From M3007 sp043764095 (lineage in GTDB: Bacteria > Bacteroidota > Bacteroidia > Chitinophagales > Saprospiraceae), in assembly GCA_043764095.1 (NCBI GenBank), contig JAYUKX010000193.1:1-64000 (forward strand): a stretch of DNA of 64,000 nt, given 5' to 3'. Below are positions 59,619 to 64,000 of the stretch, piece after piece (position 1 is the first letter of the stretch; every line of letters begins with the position of its first letter). A program made the position numbers and the translations under genes. The notes under the pieces were generated by a model. It saw only the letters and a program-made list of their open reading frames with translations, did not search any database and was not told where the DNA came from.

Positions 59619-62189
59619 CTACCTCTTCACGATCTTAGTCGTTTCCACAAATCCTTTATCTGTTACAAACTCTAAGAAATAAGTTCCTGCTGGAATAGTT
59701 GCGGCATGTACAAAAACACGCTGGCTACCGCTAATTTCGTTGCGCCCTTGTGCCATAATGTTTGCCATTTCCTTTCCAGCCACATCCAACAAACGAATAC
59801 TTACCCGAGCGCTTACTGGCATCGTAAAATCTACAGAGAACGACTCTTTTACGAGTGTTGGGAATACTACTACATCCGGCTGCTCCGCTACAGGCGTTAC
59901 TACTGGTACGGATGTGCCTTTAAAATATGCAATAATCGTATCCGGTACGGTAAGATCGAGTTGGTTAATGATAGCCGACGGATTTGTAAAGGTATGTTGC
60001 TTGGATTCCCAACGATCGAATGTATTGTTACCAGCAGGTAAAGCCTCCAAACGCAATCCGATATTACCAAAAATAGGCGTTTCGACTGGTAAATCATTAT
60101 AAACCAGTGAATTGGCCTGAATACTTCCCGACAATGGAGGATCTACGATGAATACGGTATTGAACGGCCCTGTCAGGTTATAGCAATCCACTAATCCAGT
60201 TGAAAAATAGTCGCAACGACGCTCAATAAAATTACGGAAGCGTTTCACATTGTTTTTCCACTGGTTCACAGACCCTCCCCATTTTGCAATATGTTTGGGC
60301 ATTTCTGGTTCGATACTGGCTACTACTTCATCAAAATAAGCAAGCATATTTTCACAGCCAAACGTAGATTTGCTCAAGTCTGCCTGACGGGTAATCCAAT
60401 ATTGGCGGAATTCTTCATTTTCTTGCAAAATATTTAATAAATCAAGGTGATTCTGTGGTTGCGGGTCAAATTGTGCCCAATTGGATAAGTCAATCTGCTC
60501 CACATTACACGGTGGGGCAGTTGCACTGGTATCCAAAATACCTGTATAGTTGATATAATAAGCATAGGTCGCATCCAAGTCCCAAAGGATATAACCCCAT
60601 TTCTTATGGCCGCCGTCGGGATTGTTACCACGCCACCAACCTGTATTGTAGTTGAGCCAGTCGGAGGCATTGGAAAAAGAATTTACCAACATATAATCGA
60701 CTAAACTCTTATAATCCAATTGCTCCTTCACAGCATCGAAATTCGTTTGATCCGACATGTCGTTTGTTTTTACAAAATCAACGAGGTTGTTCCAATCGGC
60801 AAATGCCTCTGCTTCGGAGGTTGATGCGTATTCGGCCCATGATCCGCCCCAAGTGAGCAAATAGTCAATATCATATTTACCTTGACTATAATTATAATCG
60901 GTATAATCGTGGTCGTCGGGTAGTTCACGAAGGTCATATACGCCCCAATATTTACCATTAATAAATGCTATGGCCTTCGATCCTGCTCTTACATCGAGGT
61001 GAAGATTACCCTTTTTGGCTAAGTTTTGGGTATAAGCATCGCGCATGTGCGCGGCGAGCGGTTGTGCGCCATTGCCGGGCCAATCGCTACCTCCTGGGTA
61101 ATTATCGTCTCCAGCGGCACGCAAAATAAATCGTTGAAATTCATCTCGATCCGTAAGTCCGGGGAACAATACTTCATTCACAGTGGCATTCACCCCCATT
61201 TCATCGCGGCTAATCCAGTCGAGGCTCCGTTGGTCATTGACCCAAGAATCTTGTCCGTGGCTATTTAGTTCACCTGTTGTTCTTGCCACCCGTGTTTTAT
61301 CTGTACCAAACAACTCTAAGGTGCCCAATGGCCGCAAACCCTGATTGCCATTAGCCAATGCAGTGAGGTCATTGCCAGAAATGGAAACTACCGGTAGGGT
61401 ATATGTTTCATTGATAAAGTAAGTATTAAAAGTCGTCAAACTGGGCAGTAGAGTAGGATCTGCTGGGAAAAGTTTTGCTTTTATTACTTTTGTTGCTGCT
61501 ACGTTGAGCGGCGTTTCATATTTGGTGGATACAAGCGTAGGCTCGTTACCCACTAAATTATAACGTATAATACCAGAATCTACTGCTGAAAATGTCACCG
61601 TTATGGCACTTGGGTAAAAACCTGCCGCCATATCCATTACTGGAGGTTTGGCGTAATCTTCATAAAAAGGCGCGTTTGTATTGCTCGCTCCCGGTGTAGG
61701 CAAAGTACAGATACCCCAATCGCTGCCGCCATCGGCTTTACGACCATAGGAGTGGTGCCGCGCAATAGTTTTTACCTTTTTAAAATCAACTACTACACTT
61801 TGGGGATTGGTCAAGGTAATCACCTCTGCATTGTTTTTGGTTTGGGTAATCTTGAATGAAGCATGTAAAGTATCGTTTATGATAGCATTCCGCCCCGAAC
61901 AATACACCAGTTTGTAACCACCAGCAGGGATAATAACTGCTTCGGAGATGGCCCATTTTGTAGGCTTATCCATGTTGTCGCTGAGGAACCAACCTTCCAA
62001 GGATACATCCGCAGCGGTTATATTATGTAGTTCGATCCAGTCTTCGTGTTTGCCAAAATTGTCCAGAAACTGATCCAAATTAGCAGCGGACATTTCGTTG
62101 ATTATGATTTGACTGTGCAGGCGTGCACTGCCCCCTAAAAGTAGGAAAAAAAGTGCTAAAATGAAGGGTGTTTTAAACGTAGTAGTCAT
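59619..62189 (-). CDS. secreted CotH kinase family protein, lamin-tail and T9SS type A domains
   Basis: 856 residues. Signal peptide to about residue 27, lamin-tail domain at about 28-140 (IIINEMSAANLDQFLDNFGKHEDWIELHN, GWFLSDNMDKPTKWAI), chitobiase/hexosaminidase C-terminal-like segment (GIIRYNLVGNEPTLVSTKYETPLNV), CotH kinase domain at about 280-640 (FILRAAGDDNYPGGSDW, INGKYWGVYDLRELPDDHDY, KKWGYILWDLDATYAY), then an InlB-like/bacterial repeat and T9SS type A domain (VVFPTLVKESFSVDFTM). CotH-like kinases phosphorylate surface proteins; substrate unknown. Upstream amidohydrolase-like gene is 39 bases away, same strand. Confidence 0.92.
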   Translation of the reverse strand: MTTTFKTPFILALFFLLLGGSARLHSQIIINEMSAANLDQFLDNFGKHEDWIELHNITAADVSLEGWFLSDNMDKPTKWAISEAVIIPAGGYKLVYCSGRNAIINDTLHASFKITQTKNNAEVITLTNPQSVVVDFKKVKTIARHHSYGRKADGGSDWGICTLPTPGASNTNAPFYEDYAKPPVMDMAAGFYPSAITVTFSAVDSGIIRYNLVGNEPTLVSTKYETPLNVAATKVIKAKLFPADPTLLPSLTTFNTYFINETYTLPVVSISGNDLTALANGNQGLRPLGTLELFGTDKTRVARTTGELNSHGQDSWVNDQRSLDWISRDEMGVNATVNEVLFPGLTDRDEFQRFILRAAGDDNYPGGSDWPGNGAQPLAAHMRDAYTQNLAKKGNLHLDVRAGSKAIAFINGKYWGVYDLRELPDDHDYTDYNYSQGKYDIDYLLTWGGSWAEYASTSEAEAFADWNNLVDFVKTNDMSDQTNFDAVKEQLDYKSLVDYMLVNSFSNASDWLNYNTGWWRGNNPDGGHKKWGYILWDLDATYAYYINYTGILDTSATAPPCNVEQIDLSNWAQFDPQPQNHLDLLNILQENEEFRQYWITRQADLSKSTFGCENMLAYFDEVVASIEPEMPKHIAKWGGSVNQWKNNVKRFRNFIERRCDYFSTGLVDCYNLTGPFNTVFIVDPPLSGSIQANSLVYNDLPVETPIFGNIGLRLEALPAGNNTFDRWESKQHTFTNPSAIINQLDLTVPDTIIAYFKGTSVPVVTPVAEQPDVVVFPTLVKESFSVDFTMPVSARVSIRLLDVAGKEMANIMAQGRNEISGSQRVFVHAATIPAGTYFLEFVTDKGFVETTKIVKR

Positions 62190-62228
62190 ATTCGTGTTTA
62201 GATTAGTTAAAAAAATACATTGTGTTTA

Positions 62229-63524
62229 TTAATTCCTCTTGTATTGTTCCGAGTATTTACGGGATAGTTCTTTTTGCTTATTGTCTAAATTAATCTCTCT
62301 GCCATCAATAAAAGCAGCGGTGACTTGATTGGTACGCATATCTAGGGCATCGCCTTCACTGATAAACAAGGTAGCAGATTTACCGGTTTCTAAAGATCCA
62401 TAATTAGCATCAATTTGAAGTATTTTAGCGGTGTTGAGGGTAATTGCGGCAACCGCCGCTTCGGAAGGTAAGCCAAAACCAACGGCTTGTCCTGCTTCAA
62501 AACTCAGGTTGCGTTGTTTCCACGCGCCATCATCGGAAAAAGTAAAGGTGATGCCAGCATCGTAAAGTATTTTTGCTGTTTTAAACGGTTGATCCACATC
62601 CTCGTCCTCGCGTGCAGGCAGGCGTTGCGTGCGATTCAGCATAACAGGAATATTATTATTTTTGAGCAAGGTAGTTTCCTGCCAAGCATCATCGCCGCCT
62701 ACTAAGACCATCTTTAATTGGTTGGCTACTGCAAATTCGACCGCAGCGCGGATGGCTTTTGCTTCATTTGCATGGATATATAACGTTTGTTTACCTGAAA
62801 ACAAAGGTTTCATCGCTTCGAACCGAGGGTTACTCATGCTGGGTTGCTCCAACTGTGCATAGCCCTTTGCGTCATTAAAATAGGCTTGAATTTGCTCTAT
62901 ATCTTTGGTATAACGATCATTTCCCTTTTGCTCGGGGTTGCCAGTGTCCCATCCGCCCCAAGATCTGAGTGCAGGCCAATTGAGGTGCTGGCCTTCATCT
63001 GCTTTTACGGTAGCATCCTCCCAGTTCCATGCGTCCAACTGTACCACAGAGGATGATCCCGACAATGTACCGCCAACAGGGCTGACTTGCGCTAATAAAA
63101 CGCCATTAGAGCGTACCGTTGGTGTAACCTCAGAGTCTGTATTATAAGCAATAATGGATCGAGCGTTCGGATTGAGTGCTCCTGTTTCAGATTGATCGTT
63201 GGTGGCGCGTACAGCATCCACTTCCACCAAACCCAACTGGGAATCAGTAGCAATAAATCCCGGATATACATGTTTACCCGTTGCATCAAATATTTTTGAA
63301 AACTGTGTACGATCAATTCGTATATTGGTAGCATCTGCTACCATGGTCAATTTACCCTTGTTAAAAGCAATTGCACTGGAAGTGATGGTAGTTCCATTAC
63401 CGATATGTGCGGTAGCGCCTAAAATCAGGATAGCACCTTTTTGAGGCGGGGCAGGTATGGGTGACTGTGCAAGGAGGGAAATCGGCACCAATGCAGCCGC
63501 TAATAAAGTATATAGTTTTGCCAT
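62229..63524 (-). CDS. secreted amidohydrolase-like protein lacking metal-site histidines
   Basis: 431 residues. Signal peptide (MAKLYTLLAAALVPISLLAQ). Imidazolonepropionase/amidohydrolase scaffold: ILILGATAHIGNGTTITSSAIAFNKGKLTMVAD, KHVYPGFIATDSQLGLVEVD, EAAVAAITLNTAKILQIDANYGSLETGKSATLFI and a C-terminal VTAAFIDGREI strand. The HxH metal motif that normally follows PGFID is DSQ here, and the later His/His positions read YIHANE and VLVGGDD, so most metal ligands are missing. It may be a non-catalytic partner of another amidohydrolase outside this window. Confidence 0.85.
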   Translation of the reverse strand: MAKLYTLLAAALVPISLLAQSPIPAPPQKGAILILGATAHIGNGTTITSSAIAFNKGKLTMVADATNIRIDRTQFSKIFDATGKHVYPGFIATDSQLGLVEVDAVRATNDQSETGALNPNARSIIAYNTDSEVTPTVRSNGVLLAQVSPVGGTLSGSSSVVQLDAWNWEDATVKADEGQHLNWPALRSWGGWDTGNPEQKGNDRYTKDIEQIQAYFNDAKGYAQLEQPSMSNPRFEAMKPLFSGKQTLYIHANEAKAIRAAVEFAVANQLKMVLVGGDDAWQETTLLKNNNIPVMLNRTQRLPAREDEDVDQPFKTAKILYDAGITFTFSDDGAWKQRNLSFEAGQAVGFGLPSEAAVAAITLNTAKILQIDANYGSLETGKSATLFISEGDALDMRTNQVTAAFIDGREINLDNKQKELSRKYSEQYKRN

Positions 63525-63615
63525 GAATTTGAATTTTATCAGGGCAAATGTAAAATAAAATCAATCTTTTCCGGCCTTGGTATAAAGATTTGTATAAAAA
63601 TGGCCAAATAGTGTA

Positions 63616-64000
63616 CTATTTGGCCATTTTTTGGGCATTTGCCCGCATTAATTCTTCTCCTTTCTTCGCTGGGTTCTTTAAATATGCTGTAGCGGTAAGT
63701 TTTGCACCTTCCAAATTACCAATTTGGAAATGCGACCAAGCAATATAATACTGTGCTGGAATAGCATAGTCGGGATTACGGGAAACCACTAAGGGCGACA
63801 ATATTTCCAATGCCTTTTGGTAGTCTTTTGCGCCTACCAAGGATACGCCGTAGTAAAAAACATGCGCTGGAACAGATTTATCCAACTGGCCAAAACCTGC
63901 TGCCGCTGCTGCAAACTGGCCCGCTTGGTAGTCATTGGACGCTTTTTCCAAAATGGTGGTAGCATCTCCGCCGCCAGCACTGGCAAATTCGTTAGGATAA
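63616..64000 (-). CDS. TPR-containing protein, C-terminal part (runs off window)
   Basis: The frame is open through the window edge (codons read Y-P-N-E-F-A-S-A-G-G-G-D from 63999), so the earlier internal start at 63951 is not the true beginning. About 128 residues are seen. TPR hairpins: QAGQFAAAAAGFGQLDKSVPAHVFYYGVSLVGAKDYQKALEILSPLV, AQYYIAWSHFQIGNLEGAKLTATAYL. Family relatives have an N-terminal membrane segment in front of such repeats. Role unknown. Confidence 0.75.
   Translation of the reverse strand, partial: YPNEFASAGGGDATTILEKASNDYQAGQFAAAAAGFGQLDKSVPAHVFYYGVSLVGAKDYQKALEILSPLVVSRNPDYAIPAQYYIAWSHFQIGNLEGAKLTATAYLKNPAKKGEELMRANAQKMAK

Overview
The window looks like chromosomal DNA of a Bacteroidetes/Bacteroidota bacterium, most probably of the Saprospiria (Haliscomenobacter/Lewinella-like). 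Support comes from many secreted proteins with type IX secretion C-terminal sorting domains (types A and B, gliding-associated), a SusC/BtuB-type receptor biology, a family GH109 enzyme, absence of Shine-Dalgarno signals, and repeated occurrence of the Bacteroidetes promoter element TAnnTTTG (with or without an upstream TTTG/TTG) just before genes and tRNAs. Genus-level placement is inference only.

Layout. 1-4550: an edge fragment, a TPR protein and two secreted T9SS cargo proteins. 4650-8780: a polysaccharide-type cluster (flippase, methyltransferase, GT4 glycosyltransferase, methyltransferase). 8895-9251: mscL. 9511-13994 (minus): aroK, a PolX-like protein with a degenerate polymerase site, yqeY and an OstA/LptD-like protein. 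14254-17563: a cobalamin riboswitch controlling a BtuB-type TonB receptor and a DUF4465 secreted protein; a 160-bp palindromic element sits between aptamer and receptor. 17714-29226: an Rpn-type nuclease, a helical-repeat protein and two large secreted proteins, one of 2050 residues. 29259-30104: a possible small RNA, a long palindrome and tRNA-Met. 30264-34633: an FKBP, and a divergent pair of glycosidases (GH109 and GH36). 34708-39324 (minus): a probable copper/heavy-metal locus (HMA-MauE membrane protein, AraC regulator with a CxxC N-terminus, multicopper oxidase lipoprotein, HMA-DUF3347 protein, Cys-rich protein). 39549-40192: SRPBCC protein plus a small ferredoxin-fold-like protein. 40253-44536 (minus): thioredoxin and the proteostasis set clpX, clpP and tig, then tRNA-Leu. 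44770-46539: DUF234-type ATPase and dense repeats. 46633-53299 (minus): beta-helix protein, CHAT-TPR protease-like protein and PKD-like membrane-anchored protein. 53425-57282: aminotransferase and an outer-membrane barrel. 57425-64000: tRNA-His, a GT39-like membrane protein, a 284-bp palindromic element, a CotH-kinase secreted protein, an amidohydrolase-like protein and a TPR fragment.

The most unusual non-coding content is a set of long imperfect palindromes of 155-284 bp in intergenic regions at 14513, 29649, 42878, 46385 and 59334. The two at 14513 and 42878 are copies of one element. Within each copy the two arms match each other even where the copies differ, so symmetry is maintained while sequence drifts. 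In the 59334 element whole internal hairpins are preserved with changed sequence. This suggests a mobile (MITE-like) family and/or selected hairpin structure. No CRISPR array, rRNA, intact insertion sequence or integrase is visible.
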